Part shown: one piece after another, positions 35,629 through 44,825 of the stretch
Position numbering within the stretch: position 1 is the stretch's first letter
Layout: every line of letters begins with the position of its first letter
From: Rhizobium sp. CCGE 510
GTDB taxonomy: Bacteria > Pseudomonadota > Alphaproteobacteria > Rhizobiales > Rhizobiaceae
Direction: 5' to 3'
DNA: 64,000 nucleotides
NCBI RefSeq assembly: GCF_000292525.1
Contig: NZ_AEYF01000055.1
Span: 124,001 to 188,000 of the forward strand
Position numbers and translations under genes: made by a program
Notes under the pieces: generated by a model
What the model saw: the letters and a program-made list of their open reading frames with translations, nothing else
Databases searched by the model: none
Told to the model about the DNA's origin: nothing

Positions 35629-38600
35629 TCAGCATTCCTCCAGAACGACGATGATATCGCCGGCTTTGACGTTTCTTCCCGGTCCGGCGCGCAGGTCGCG
35701 GACGCGGCCTGCCGCATGGGCGGTGACGTTGATTTCCATTTTCATCGATTCGATGATGGCAAGTGTATCGCCGGCCGCAACCGAGGCACCCGGCTCGACC
35801 AGCAATTTCCAGATATTGCCGGGCACGGCGCTGGCAACACCGAAGCAGCCGTCGGGAATATCCCCGTCCGGACTTTCGCCCGTGCCTTCGTCGGTGACGA
35901 AGCTGTCAAGCCCGGCATCCTTCCAGCGCTGGCGTTCGGCCTCGAAGGCGGCTTGCTGCGTTGCCTTGAAGCGGCCGATCGACGCCGCGTTGGCCTGCAA
36001 TTCCTTCTCGTAGGCGGCATAGGAGAATTCCGTCTCCTCGATCTGGATGGGATAGCCCCCGTGCGGGAAGGCGGCGCGCGCTTCCGTCAATTCCCCGTTG
36101 CTCACCGGGAAGAAACGGATCTGGTCGAAGAAGTTGAGCAGCCAGGGTTTGCCCTTGGCAAAGACCGGGGTCTCTCGCCATGTGTTCCACACCTGGATGG
36201 TCCGGCCGAAGAGCTGGTAGCCGCCCGGCCCTTCCATGCCGTAGATGCACATATAGGCGCCGCCGATGCCGACGGCGTTCTCCGGCGTCCAAGTCCGGGC
36301 AGGATTGTATTTCGTCGTCACCAGGCGATGGCGCGGATCGGTCGGTGTTGCAACCGGCGCCCCGAGGTAGACATCACCGAGACCGAGCACGAGGTAACTT
36401 GCGTCGAAGACGATGTCGCGCACCGCCTGCTCATCGGGAAGACCGTTGATGCGGCGGATGAACTCGATATTCGACGGGCACCACGGCGCGTTCGGGCGCA
36501 CGAGCTCCTGATACTTCCGCATCGCAAGCTCCGCATCCGGATCGTTCCAGGAGAGCGGCAGATGCACGATGCGGCTCGGCACCTTGACATCCTGTGCCGC
36601 AGGCAGCGTCGCTTCGATCTCGAAAAGCAACCCGAGTAGCCGTTTTCGTGTGAGCTGCGTGCCGTCGTAATGGATCTGCAGCGAACGGATGCCGGGGGTC
36701 AGATCAACGACGCCGGGAAGACGCGCCTCGACGACCGCCTGCATCAGCAGATGCACCCGCAGCCGAAGCGCGATATCAAGCGTCATCGGCCCATATTCGA
36801 CAAGCAGATTGTCGTCTCCCTGACGGCGGTAGACAACGGAAACCGGGCCATTCTCGCTGGTACCGACGATCGGCGAACCCGTCTCTTCAAAAGCCCGCCG
36901 CACTGCCGGGCCGGCGATCGGGTCTTGCGGGCGCGCCACCGCGTGAAAACGGACGCGGTCGCCGGGCTTGAACTGACCCATCTTCCATTGCTCGTTGCGG
37001 GCGATCACCGCCGGGCAGACGAAGCCGCCAAGGCTCGGACCGTCAGGGCCGAGAATGATCGGCATATCGCCGGTGAAATCGATGGCCCCGATCGCATAGG
37101 CATTGTCATGCAGGTTGGAGGGGTGCAGCCCCGCCTCGCCGCCATCGCGGCGCGCCCAAACCGGCGCCGGGCCGATAAGGCGCACACCGGTGCGGGCGCT
37201 GTTGAAATGCACCTCGTAAGCCGTTGAGAATAGTGTCTCGATATCGCTATCCTCGAAGAAGTCGGGCGCACCGTGCGGGCCATAGACGACGCCGACATCC
37301 CATTCGCGGGTCAAGGCGGCAGGCTCCGTCGCAGGCGTTGCCGGTTCGGCCGGTGCCTGTCGGGCAAAATGCAGCACATGACCCGTCCTCAGCGTGCCGG
37401 TGGCGTTGCCGCCGAACTGGCCGAGGCCGAACGTCGCCCGCGAGCCGAGCACGATCGGTGCTTCAAAACCGCCGGCGACGGCGAGATAGGCGCGTTGCCC
37501 CGGTCCTTCGATCGTGCCGATCGACAGAACCTGTCCGGCCCGGATCGTTACCGGCTCGTCATGCGGCAGCCTTATCCCATCGCATGTCATCGGCATGCGG
37601 GCACCGGCCAGTGCGATCGTCTGGCCGGTATAAAATCGCAGCGTCGGGCCGGAAACCGTCAGTTCGAGCGCAGCCGTCACATCGGCATTGCCGACCAGCC
37701 GATTGGCATGGCGGAAGGAACGCTCATCCATCGGACCGCTCGGCGGTACGCCGACATGCCACAGGCCAAGCCGGCCCGGCAGCTCCTGAATGCTCGATTG
37801 CGCGCCCGGCGCCAGTACTTCGACGACATCAGGAACGAAGGCAAAATCGCGCAGCGCCGTCGTCGCAACTTTGGCACCGGCAAGCAGTTCGGAAGCAGCA
37901 ATGGCCCTGAGATAATCGAGATTGGTCTCGATGCCTGATATCGATGTCGCAGCAAGTGCTGCCTTCAGTTTCTCGATCGCCGCCGGCCGGTTTTCCGCTG
38001 CCACGATCAGCTTGGCAAGCATCGGGTCATAGAAGGGCGTCACCTCGGTTCCCGTCTCGATCCAGCCGTCGACGCGGGCATTGTCGGGGAAAATGACTTC
38101 GGTCAGCAGGCCTGCGCTCGGGCGGAAATCGGCATGCGGCATTTCGGCATAGATCCGCATCTCGATTGCCGCGCCGCTCGGCTTCAGTTTCCCGGCGCCC
38201 GAGAGCACGTCCTCGCCTGCCGCCTGCCGGATCATCCATTCGACGAGATCAATGCCGAAGACGGCTTCCGTAACAGGATGCTCGACCTGCAGACGGGTAT
38301 TCACCTCGAGGAAATAGAATTCCTCGCGCTGGGGATCATAGATGAATTCGACGGTGCCGGCCGATTCATAGGAGACCGAGCTTCCCAAATCGACCGCCGC
38401 CTTGTGCAGCCGCGCTCTTGTTTCGGCCGAAAGCCCAGGGGCGGGCGTTTCCTCGACCACTTTCTGGTTTCGCCGCTGCAGCGAGCAGTCGCGTTCGCCG
38501 AGTGCGATCACTCTGCCCTTGCCGTCGCCGAAGATCTGCACCTCGACATGGCGCGCTCGCGCAACGAAGCGCTCGATATAGACGCGCGCATCGCCGAAGC

Positions 38601-39168
38601 TAGCGCGTGCGGTCCGCTGCACGCTTTCGAAGGAGGCCGCGAGGCCTGCCGCATCAGCGCAGAGCTGCATGCCGATGCCGCCACCGCCGGCCGTGCTTTT
38701 CAGCATGACGGGGTAACCGACGGTCTCGGCGGCCGAAAGCGCCTCCTCGACGCTCTGTAGGAGATCGCTGCCGGGCAGCAGCGGCACGCCGCTCGCTTTC
38801 GCCAGTTGGCGCGCCGTGTGCTTCAGGCCGAAGGCCGACAGATGTTGCGGCCGTGGGCCGATGAAGGCGATGCCTTCGGCGGCGAGCCGTTCGGCAAAGC
38901 CGATATTCTCCGAGAGGAAGCCGTAGCCCGGGTGAACGGCTTCAGCACCGGTCGCCTTGCAGGCGGCGATGACGGCGTCGACGTTCAGATAGCTTTCTGC
39001 AGCAGGCGCCGGGCCGAGGTGTACCGCCTCGTCGGCAGTCAGCGCCGGCTTCGAGAACCGATCGGCATCGGAATAGACGGCAACCGAAGCGATGCCCATC
39101 TTCTTCAATGTCCGGATGACCCGGACGGCGATTTCGCCACGATTGGCGATAAGGACCTTGGTGAACAT
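35629..39168 (-). CDS. Biotin-dependent urea/guanidine carboxylase
   Basis: A 1179-residue single-chain carboxylase. The biotin carboxylase domain (about 1-450) starts TKVLIANRGEIAVRVIRTL and has KSTAGGGGIGMQ as the ATP-grasp loop. The carboxyltransferase domain (about 460-1030) has KipA/KipI-like halves with FRHANRLVGNADVTAALELTVSGP. The C-terminal biotin carrier has ESMKMEI with the biotinyl Lys at 1143. Length and order match bacterial urea carboxylase. Because it sits behind a guanidine-I riboswitch and beside two DUF1989 proteins, guanidine is the more likely substrate. Start by ATG at 39168, 3 nt after the DUF1989 gene. Confidence 0.92.
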   Translation of the reverse strand: MFTKVLIANRGEIAVRVIRTLKKMGIASVAVYSDADRFSKPALTADEAVHLGPAPAAESYLNVDAVIAACKATGAEAVHPGYGFLSENIGFAERLAAEGIAFIGPRPQHLSAFGLKHTARQLAKASGVPLLPGSDLLQSVEEALSAAETVGYPVMLKSTAGGGGIGMQLCADAAGLAASFESVQRTARASFGDARVYIERFVARARHVEVQIFGDGKGRVIALGERDCSLQRRNQKVVEETPAPGLSAETRARLHKAAVDLGSSVSYESAGTVEFIYDPQREEFYFLEVNTRLQVEHPVTEAVFGIDLVEWMIRQAAGEDVLSGAGKLKPSGAAIEMRIYAEMPHADFRPSAGLLTEVIFPDNARVDGWIETGTEVTPFYDPMLAKLIVAAENRPAAIEKLKAALAATSISGIETNLDYLRAIAASELLAGAKVATTALRDFAFVPDVVEVLAPGAQSSIQELPGRLGLWHVGVPPSGPMDERSFRHANRLVGNADVTAALELTVSGPTLRFYTGQTIALAGARMPMTCDGIRLPHDEPVTIRAGQVLSIGTIEGPGQRAYLAVAGGFEAPIVLGSRATFGLGQFGGNATGTLRTGHVLHFARQAPAEPATPATEPAALTREWDVGVVYGPHGAPDFFEDSDIETLFSTAYEVHFNSARTGVRLIGPAPVWARRDGGEAGLHPSNLHDNAYAIGAIDFTGDMPIILGPDGPSLGGFVCPAVIARNEQWKMGQFKPGDRVRFHAVARPQDPIAGPAVRRAFEETGSPIVGTSENGPVSVVYRRQGDDNLLVEYGPMTLDIALRLRVHLLMQAVVEARLPGVVDLTPGIRSLQIHYDGTQLTRKRLLGLLFEIEATLPAAQDVKVPSRIVHLPLSWNDPDAELAMRKYQELVRPNAPWCPSNIEFIRRINGLPDEQAVRDIVFDASYLVLGLGDVYLGAPVATPTDPRHRLVTTKYNPARTWTPENAVGIGGAYMCIYGMEGPGGYQLFGRTIQVWNTWRETPVFAKGKPWLLNFFDQIRFFPVSNGELTEARAAFPHGGYPIQIEETEFSYAAYEKELQANAASIGRFKATQQAAFEAERQRWKDAGLDSFVTDEGTGESPDGDIPDGCFGVASAVPGNIWKLLVEPGASVAAGDTLAIIESMKMEINVTAHAAGRVRDLRAGPGRNVKAGDIIVVLEEC

Positions 39169-39171
39169 CGA

Positions 39172-39822
39172 TCAGTCCTCGCCATCCCAGATCAGCACCC
39201 GGATCGGCGTCGGATCGAAGCCGTTGCAGGGATTGTTGATTTGCGGGCAGTTTGAGATGACGCAGAGCACGTCCATGTCAGCCACCAGCTCGACGTAGTC
39301 GCCCGGTGAGGAAATGCCATCGACGATGGTCATCTCTCCGTTTGGCTTGATCGGCACGTTCATGAAGAAGTTGATATTCGGCACGATGTCGCGCTTGCTC
39401 ATGCCGTGCTTGGTCACCTCGAGCACGAAATTGTCGCGGCATGCATGCAGGTATTTCGTGCCATGGCCGAAGCGCACGGTGTTGCTCTCGCAGGAGCAGG
39501 CGCCGGCTGATGTGTCGTGTCGACCGCAGCTGTCGGCCGTCATGACCAGCATGACATTGCCTTCGCTGGAGATGATTTTCGTGCCGGTGCCGATATAGGC
39601 GCCACCCTGCGCCCGCATCGTATCCTGGTTGGAGTAACGCTCGGTAAAGTCATCGGCACGGTAAAACAGCGTGTCGATCGCCTGCTGTCCGTAGCTGTCT
39701 TCGATGCGGATGGTCTGGCCCTTGCGCACAATGCCGGACCACGGCGCTTCGGCCGGGATGAAATGGTCCTGCACGGCGTTTTCGAGGCTGCGCGAAGCTG
39801 AAGTCTTGATGAAATCGGTCAT
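39172..39822 (-). CDS. DUF1989 protein, urea-carboxylase-associated 2; likely carboxyguanidine deiminase subunit
   Basis: A 216-residue cytoplasmic protein of the DUF1989 fold. Metal-ligand candidates appear in SCGRHDTSAGACSCESNTVRFG (His and Cys cluster) and near DVLCVISNCPQINNPCNG. Together with the next upstream gene, also DUF1989, it matches the CgdA/CgdB heterodimer reported to deiminate carboxyguanidine to allophanate. It lies between that partner (12-nt gap) and the carboxylase. An AGGGGGAT box precedes ATG 39822. Older annotations call it 'urea carboxylase-associated protein'. Confidence 0.85.
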   Translation of the reverse strand: MTDFIKTSASRSLENAVQDHFIPAEAPWSGIVRKGQTIRIEDSYGQQAIDTLFYRADDFTERYSNQDTMRAQGGAYIGTGTKIISSEGNVMLVMTADSCGRHDTSAGACSCESNTVRFGHGTKYLHACRDNFVLEVTKHGMSKRDIVPNINFFMNVPIKPNGEMTIVDGISSPGDYVELVADMDVLCVISNCPQINNPCNGFDPTPIRVLIWDGED

Positions 39823-39833
39823 AACAATCCCCC

Positions 39834-40655
39834 TCAGGCCAGCATCGAGGCATTGTTCTCGAAGCCACGAAGGGCTTCGGCGGTCGCCGTGCGCGAGAGA
39901 TCGTCGGCTGCGTGCGCGGCTGCGCGAAAGCGCGTGACGATGACAGACTTCGGCGCAAAGACCGGGTCGGGATCGAGCGGATGCGGGCAATTCGAAAAGC
40001 CGACGATCATGTCCATCTCAGCGCGCAGCTCGGCATAATCGCCGCTGTTGGAGCGCTTGCCGCGCCAGTGGAAGCCGCCGTCATCATCGACGCGGACGGG
40101 GGCGAAGAGATTGAGGATCGCCGGGATGTCGCGCCTGGTGAGACCGAGCTTGCCGGCGACGAGCACGAGATTGTCGCGGGTGTTGCGCGTCTTGGCGCCA
40201 GGATATTTCGCAGCGTTCGAAGCTGCCGTCGAGCCGCCCATCAGGCAGTCATGGGCGCCCGAACTGTCCTCGATCAGTGAAAACATTACCCGGCCCATAT
40301 CCGAGAAGATGACGCGGCCCTTTCCGAGGGAGGTGGTCCACTGCACCTTGACCGTATCGACGAGATTGAGCCGCTCGCTGGTGTCGATGGCATTCCAGGC
40401 GACGAGCGCCACGGTCGATGCGCCTTCGCCCTGATCGATGCGGAGTGCCTCGCCGCGCTTCAGCGCGGTCGACCAGTACCAGCCGCCGGGGATGGTCTCC
40501 TGATGGATGATCGCAGCCGCATCGATTGCGGCGGCGGGCAGGGGGCTCGGCGCCGGCAGGGCCTTCGGCGCGAATTCCAACCCCTTCTTCTGATGTTCCT
40601 CGTAACGCTGCCGGTTGGCGGATATCTCTTCGGGCGAACGCCTGACATGCATCAT
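39834..40655 (-). CDS. DUF1989 protein, urea-carboxylase-associated 1; likely carboxyguanidine deiminase subunit
   Basis: A 273-residue partner of the DUF1989 protein downstream. The N-terminus (RRSPEEISANRQRYEEHQKKG) is longer than in the partner. The core has ETIPGGWYWSTALKRGEALRI, SSGAHDCLMGGSTAASNAAKYPG and MDMIVGFSNCPHPLDP. The His/Cys residues at the same core positions suggest a shared metal site. It overlaps the ATPase stop by 4 nt (ATGA-type), so transport and catabolism genes are coupled. Deiminase activity is inferred from known guanidine operons. Confidence 0.85.
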   Translation of the reverse strand: MMHVRRSPEEISANRQRYEEHQKKGLEFAPKALPAPSPLPAAAIDAAAIIHQETIPGGWYWSTALKRGEALRIDQGEGASTVALVAWNAIDTSERLNLVDTVKVQWTTSLGKGRVIFSDMGRVMFSLIEDSSGAHDCLMGGSTAASNAAKYPGAKTRNTRDNLVLVAGKLGLTRRDIPAILNLFAPVRVDDDGGFHWRGKRSNSGDYAELRAEMDMIVGFSNCPHPLDPDPVFAPKSVIVTRFRAAAHAADDLSRTATAEALRGFENNASMLA

Positions 40656-41482
40656 GGTTTTTCTCCTGACGGACTGGAAGCCGGGTCGTCCCGGCGAAGG
40701 CCCAGAGAAATGACCGGGCCGTCCCGGTCGGGGCTGAAGACGGAGGGCGCGCCGGCAAGTCTCGGCGGCCAGATCGAAATATCCTTGGTAATCGTCGCGC
40801 CGTAGCGCTGCTTTTCCTCAGGGCGGTCACGCCGGCGCTCGAAGGCGACGACGCGTGTTGCCAGCGTGAAAGCCTCGCGCATGTCGTGCGTCACCATGAC
40901 GACGGTCATCTGCGTTTCGTGCCAGAGCCGCTTCATCAATGTGTGAATCTCGGCGCGGATGCCGGGATCGAGTGCGCCGAAGGGCTCGTCGAGCAGCAGC
41001 ACCTTCGGCTTCATGATCAGCGCCTGCGCCAGCGCCAGGCGCTGCTGCATGCCGCCTGATAGTTGCGCCGGATATTTGTCCTCTGCGCCGGAAAGGCCGA
41101 CTTCGGCAATCAGCGTTCGTGCTTCGTCCATAGCACTGCGCCGGGCGCCGCCGAGAAGCTTGGCCTTATAGCGGGAGGCGGAGAATTCCCGTCCGAGCAG
41201 CACGTTGCCGAGCACGGTCAGATGCGGGAAAACGGAATAGCGCTGGAAGACGACGCCGCGGTCCGGCCCAGGCTCCTGCGGCAGCGCTTCGCCGTCGAGC
41301 AGGATTGCGCCCCGTGTCGGCCGCTCCTGGCCGAGCAGCATGCGCAGAAACGTCGTCTTGCCGCAGCCGGACGGGCCGACAAGCGCGACGAAGGCACGCG
41401 AGGCGACGGTCAGCGACACGTCTTCGAGTACGATCTGGTCGCCATACTCCTTCCAGACCCTCTCGATCACCAATTCGCTCAT
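40652..41482 (-). CDS. ABC transporter ATPase (TauB/SsuB-like), probable guanidine uptake
   Basis: A 276-residue ATPase. Walker A GPSGCGKTTFLRMLLG, Q-loop VVFQRYSVFPHLTVLGNV, signature LSGGMQQRLALAQAL, Walker B VLLLDEPFGALDP and H-loop VTHDMREAF are complete. It belongs to the nitrate/sulfonate/taurine group. It overlaps the permease stop by 4 nt and the DUF1989 start by 4 nt, so all are one mRNA. The riboswitch upstream of the operon points to guanidine as the cargo. Confidence 0.9.
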   Translation of the reverse strand: MSELVIERVWKEYGDQIVLEDVSLTVASRAFVALVGPSGCGKTTFLRMLLGQERPTRGAILLDGEALPQEPGPDRGVVFQRYSVFPHLTVLGNVLLGREFSASRYKAKLLGGARRSAMDEARTLIAEVGLSGAEDKYPAQLSGGMQQRLALAQALIMKPKVLLLDEPFGALDPGIRAEIHTLMKRLWHETQMTVVMVTHDMREAFTLATRVVAFERRRDRPEEKQRYGATITKDISIWPPRLAGAPSVFSPDRDGPVISLGLRRDDPASSPSGEKP

Positions 41483-42297
41483 GCCTGCTTCTCCAGTTCC
41501 GACCAGGGGAAGACGGCAATGCGGATACGATCGAGGATGTAGTTCATGAGCACAGCGAGCAGCGTGATCCAGACGACATAGGGAAAGATGATGTCCATCG
41601 AGAGATAGCGGCGTACGAGGAAGATGCGGTAACCGAGACCGGAATCCGACGAGATCGCCTCGGCCGCGATCAGGAACAGCCAGGCGGGACCGAGCTGAAG
41701 TCTGAGGCAGGTGATCAGCCGGGGCAGGATCTGCGGCAGTACGACGCGAAGGCCGATCTGCCAGGAGGAGCCGCCGAGCGTTTCAGCCTTAACGATCTGT
41801 TCGCGCGGCAGCTCCAGCGCCTTCAGCGCAAGATCGCGGATCATCGTCGGCGCGACGCCGATGACGATCAGCGCGATCTTGGAGGCTTCCCCAAGCCCCA
41901 TGGCGATGAAGAGGATCGGCAGCAGAGCCAGCGGCGGCACCATCGAGATGACGGCGACGAAGGGGGAGAGCAGCGCCCTGAGATAGGGCAGCATGCCGAT
42001 CAGCATGCCGATGATAAGCGCAGTGATCGTCGAGATGCCGAGGCCGGCGAACAGCCGGATCAGGCTGGCGCCGGTATCGGACCACAGCAGATATTGGCCG
42101 GTGCGCGGATCGGCGATGAAGGCCAGGCGGTCGATCGCGTCGGCAAAACCGGCAAGGCCGGGCAGCAGCTTGTCATTGGCGTTGTCCGCCAGCCGCGCCG
42201 CCGAGCCGAAAGTGTAGGCAACGATCAGCAGCACGAAGGGCAGCAGCGTCAAGGCAAGCTGCGCGCCGCGGCTCGGCCTCGTGTTGATCCAGCGCAT
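41479..42297 (-). CDS. ABC transporter permease (TauC/SsuC-like), probable guanidine uptake
   Basis: A 272-residue membrane protein with about six helices. The EAA-type coupling loop is IGVAPTMIRDLALKALELPREQIVKAETLGGSSWQIGLRVVLPQ, and LGPAWLFLIAAEAISSDSGLGYRIFLVRRYL is the typical C-terminal motif of this permease family. The ATG at 42297 has GGAG upstream, whereas the longer frame begins near the binding-protein stop without such a signal. Middle gene of the importer. Confidence 0.9.
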   Translation of the reverse strand: MRWINTRPSRGAQLALTLLPFVLLIVAYTFGSAARLADNANDKLLPGLAGFADAIDRLAFIADPRTGQYLLWSDTGASLIRLFAGLGISTITALIIGMLIGMLPYLRALLSPFVAVISMVPPLALLPILFIAMGLGEASKIALIVIGVAPTMIRDLALKALELPREQIVKAETLGGSSWQIGLRVVLPQILPRLITCLRLQLGPAWLFLIAAEAISSDSGLGYRIFLVRRYLSMDIIFPYVVWITLLAVLMNYILDRIRIAVFPWSELEKQA

Positions 42298-42363
42298 GGG
42301 GAAAGCTCCGCTGATGAAAGGTTTGGCGGCGCGGTCAGGACCGCACCGCTGCTTGGACATCGC

Positions 42364-43437
42364 TCAGAACGAACTGTCGGCAGCCGCCTTCATGTAGGTC
42401 TCGGTGAAACGCAGCTTGACGTTGCCGCTGTCGCCGAGAACCTTGCCGTCGGGCATTTCGATGCCGATGACGTCGGCCGAAGGCGCGCCGCTGCCGAGCA
42501 GGCCCTTTTCGAACAGGAAGTTGCGGACGAGATCCATGGTCTTCGGCAGGCTGCCCGAGGCTGTGAAGGCGACGGCATCGGCCGGCTTGGCAAACAGCTT
42601 GGTGGCTGCAAGCTGGGATTCGAAACCCTTGAGATCGGTACCCGATGCCTGGCCCATCGCCTCGCGCGCAGCCTTGCCGTCGGCGCTGTCTGATGTCAGC
42701 AGCGCTGCGGTCTCATACCAGATGCCGGCGAGCGCCTTGCCGAAATTCGGATTGTCCTTCAGCACGCCGGTGTTGGCGACCATCAGGTCGATGATTTCGC
42801 CCGGCACCTGCGAGCTGTCGAAGACTTTCTTGGCCGTGGGGTCCTCGAGTATGGTCGAGACCAGCGGGTTCCAGGTGACGACCGCGCTCACGTCAGCCGT
42901 CTTGTAGGCAGCGACCATGTCGGCATCGGAGGTGTTGACCACTTTCACATCGCGCTCGGTCATCTTGATGCTTTCCAGCGCGCGGGCCAGCAGATAGTGC
43001 GAGACGGAGAATTCGACGAGATTGACGTTCTGGCCCTTGATGTCGGCAAGGCTCGTCTTATCCTTGAGGATGACGGCATCATTGCCGTTCGAAAAGTCGC
43101 CGACGATCACGGCTGTCGTATCGACGCCGCCGGCGGCCGGGATCGACAGGCCGTCCATATTGGTGAGTGTTACGGCATCGAAGGCGCCGGCGGTATACTG
43201 GTTCATCGATTCGACGTAGTCGTTGAACTGGGTGACCTCGATTTTGATGCCGTATTTGTCGGCCCATTTCTTGACGATGCCGTGATCGGCCGCGTAACCC
43301 CACGGCATCCAGCCGACATAAATCGACCAGGCGACCTTGAAATCGGTCTTCTGTTCCGCCTTCGCGACGGCGCTGAGCCCGAGCGTCAGGGATGCCGTCA
43401 GCGCGGCCATCGATAGGATCTTCGAAAAAGTCTGCAT
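42364..43437 (-). CDS. ABC transporter substrate-binding protein, probable guanidine binder
   Basis: A 357-residue periplasmic protein of the NMT1/TauA/SsuA class. Signal peptide about residues 1-27 (SMAALTASLTLGLSAVAKA). Mature segments include VAWSIYVGWMPWGYAADHGIVKKWADKYG, FNDYVESMNQYTAGAFDAVTLTNMDG and DLVRNFLFEKGLLG. First gene of the operon; ATG 43437 lies directly downstream of the riboswitch terminator (43461-43500). Relatives are often annotated as nitrate/sulfonate/bicarbonate binders; the riboswitch context argues for guanidine. Confidence 0.88.
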   Translation of the reverse strand: MQTFSKILSMAALTASLTLGLSAVAKAEQKTDFKVAWSIYVGWMPWGYAADHGIVKKWADKYGIKIEVTQFNDYVESMNQYTAGAFDAVTLTNMDGLSIPAAGGVDTTAVIVGDFSNGNDAVILKDKTSLADIKGQNVNLVEFSVSHYLLARALESIKMTERDVKVVNTSDADMVAAYKTADVSAVVTWNPLVSTILEDPTAKKVFDSSQVPGEIIDLMVANTGVLKDNPNFGKALAGIWYETAALLTSDSADGKAAREAMGQASGTDLKGFESQLAATKLFAKPADAVAFTASGSLPKTMDLVRNFLFEKGLLGSGAPSADVIGIEMPDGKVLGDSGNVKLRFTETYMKAAADSSF

Positions 43438-43460
43438 TGAAATTCCCCTTTGCTTTTCTT

Positions 43461-43500
43461 CAAAAGGGATCGGCAATGACCATCGTGCCGCCAATCCCTT
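43461..43500 (-). terminator. Riboswitch expression-platform terminator
   Basis: On the minus strand AAGGGATTGGC pairs with GCCGATCCCTT (plus-strand arms 43490-43500 and 43464-43474; one G-U pair), directly followed by a TTTT run. It lies between the riboswitch aptamer and the start codon at 43437. This is the expected off-state terminator that guanidine binding would prevent. Confidence 0.75.
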
Positions 43501-43508
43501 GGCTTACG

Positions 43509-43615
43509 AGGTCTCCCGGGCTTTTATCCCGCCGTGCACCCGACGGGATGTCTCCCCCGCCGGTGGTAGCTCTCGGACCAGCCGCGCCTTGCGACGCCGG
43601 AACCCTAGCCACCAA
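43509..43615 (-). promoter_or_regulatory. Guanidine-I riboswitch (ykkC subtype 1)
   Basis: Reading the minus strand from 43615, the leader contains in order GGTGGCTAGGGTTCCGGC, then GGCTGGTCCGAGAGC, then the stem closing ACCACCGGC, and finally GGCGGGATAAAAGCCCGGGAG. These are the highly conserved blocks of the ykkC guanidine-I aptamer, in the right order and spacing. It precedes an importer, carboxylase, DUF1989 pair and allophanate hydrolase, a known context for this class. A terminator hairpin follows, so control is likely transcriptional: guanidine turns the operon on. Confidence 0.92.
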
Positions 43616-43821
43616 CTCTGCAACTATCGAAGCAAAGGGTGTGCCAACTTATAAATTGTTGAATTCGTTGAGAGTGAACAGGCTCTCTTTCCCGGCAGCT
43701 CACATAGTGCATGCACTTGCACAGAAAATGTGCGCATTCTGCCGCCGTATTAGGCGATGGCCTATTCTGCTCAGAGGAGAGGCAAGCAGCAAACGCTAGA
43801 ATGCCGAATTGCGACACGGAT

Positions 43822-44739
43822 CTAATTTCGGAAGGCGCCGGCTGGAACCGTGGTCACCAGTCGGATATCGCGGCGGAAATCCGATGGCGACATGCCGGCG
43901 ATGTGGCGGAAGGACTTGTTGAATGCGCTGATCGAGCCGAAGCCGCTGTCCATGGCCACCTGCAGCACGTTGGCGCCTTCGCTCATCAGCATCGCCTGGG
44001 CGCGCGACAGCCGCAGAAGCGTCACATATTTGCTGAGCGTCATACCGGTCGATCGCTTGAACAGGTTCATCGCATATTTCGGATGCAGATCGGCAGCGCG
44101 GGCAATATCGACCGAATCGATGTCGTGCAGGAAATTGGCGGCGATGAAATCGCACATGCGGGCGACGCTGCGCGAGGAATGCGAATGTGGATGATCACCG
44201 TCGAGATTGATGGCCGCCAGCGACGTCATCGAATAAGGTTCGAGCGCGATGCGCTCGATGCGCAGCAGCAGTTCGTCGACGGCGTGCTGGGACTTGGCGG
44301 GATTGCCTGAGTTGGCATAACGGAACCAGCGGGCGAAGTTGTCGATATCTGCGGCATCCGTTGCCGAAGTCAGCAGTGTCTCGCCCTTCATCAGCCGACT
44401 GGAAATGCTGATCGGCAGGCGCAGCCGGAAAAAATAGACGAGCGGCAGATGCGCACCAGCATAGAGCGAATCATCGGAGGATTCGTCCATCTGATGCGGC
44501 TGCCCACCCCAGAAGAGACACATTTCACCGGCGTTCAGCCGGAATTCGTGGTCGCTCATGCGATAGTGCACGCTTCCGCGAATCACGTAGTTGACCTCCA
44601 CCTGCGCGTGCCAGTGCGGCATGGCCATCACAGGCGGGTGGGCATGAAACATTTGCAGCGCCGTCGGCGAACCCTCGATGCTGCTCGCTCCGGGCTGATA
44701 GATTGCACGCACACCAACCTTACTTTCCGCCAAATTCAT
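43822..44739 (-). CDS. AraC-family transcriptional regulator
   Basis: A 305-residue regulator. The N-terminal cupin-like arm contains HWHAQVEVNYVIRGSVHYRM and LNAGEMCLFWGGQPHQM. The C-terminal double helix-turn-helix (about residues 195-295) has ARAADLHPKYAMNLFKRSTGMTLSKYVTLLRLSRAQAML and AMDSGFGSISAFNKSFRHIAGMSPSDFRRD. It is divergent from the sugar ABC operon starting at 44826, with 86 nt between start codons, so it likely activates that operon in response to the sugar. Confidence 0.9.
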   Translation of the reverse strand: MNLAESKVGVRAIYQPGASSIEGSPTALQMFHAHPPVMAMPHWHAQVEVNYVIRGSVHYRMSDHEFRLNAGEMCLFWGGQPHQMDESSDDSLYAGAHLPLVYFFRLRLPISISSRLMKGETLLTSATDAADIDNFARWFRYANSGNPAKSQHAVDELLLRIERIALEPYSMTSLAAINLDGDHPHSHSSRSVARMCDFIAANFLHDIDSVDIARAADLHPKYAMNLFKRSTGMTLSKYVTLLRLSRAQAMLMSEGANVLQVAMDSGFGSISAFNKSFRHIAGMSPSDFRRDIRLVTTVPAGAFRN

Positions 44740-44825
44740 ATTCCCTTTGTAGGAGACAGCCGCTCCCTGACAGTTAGTTTAACCGGGTTCGTGAAAGGAC
44801 GGCAATTGAAAAGGGAGGATTTTCA

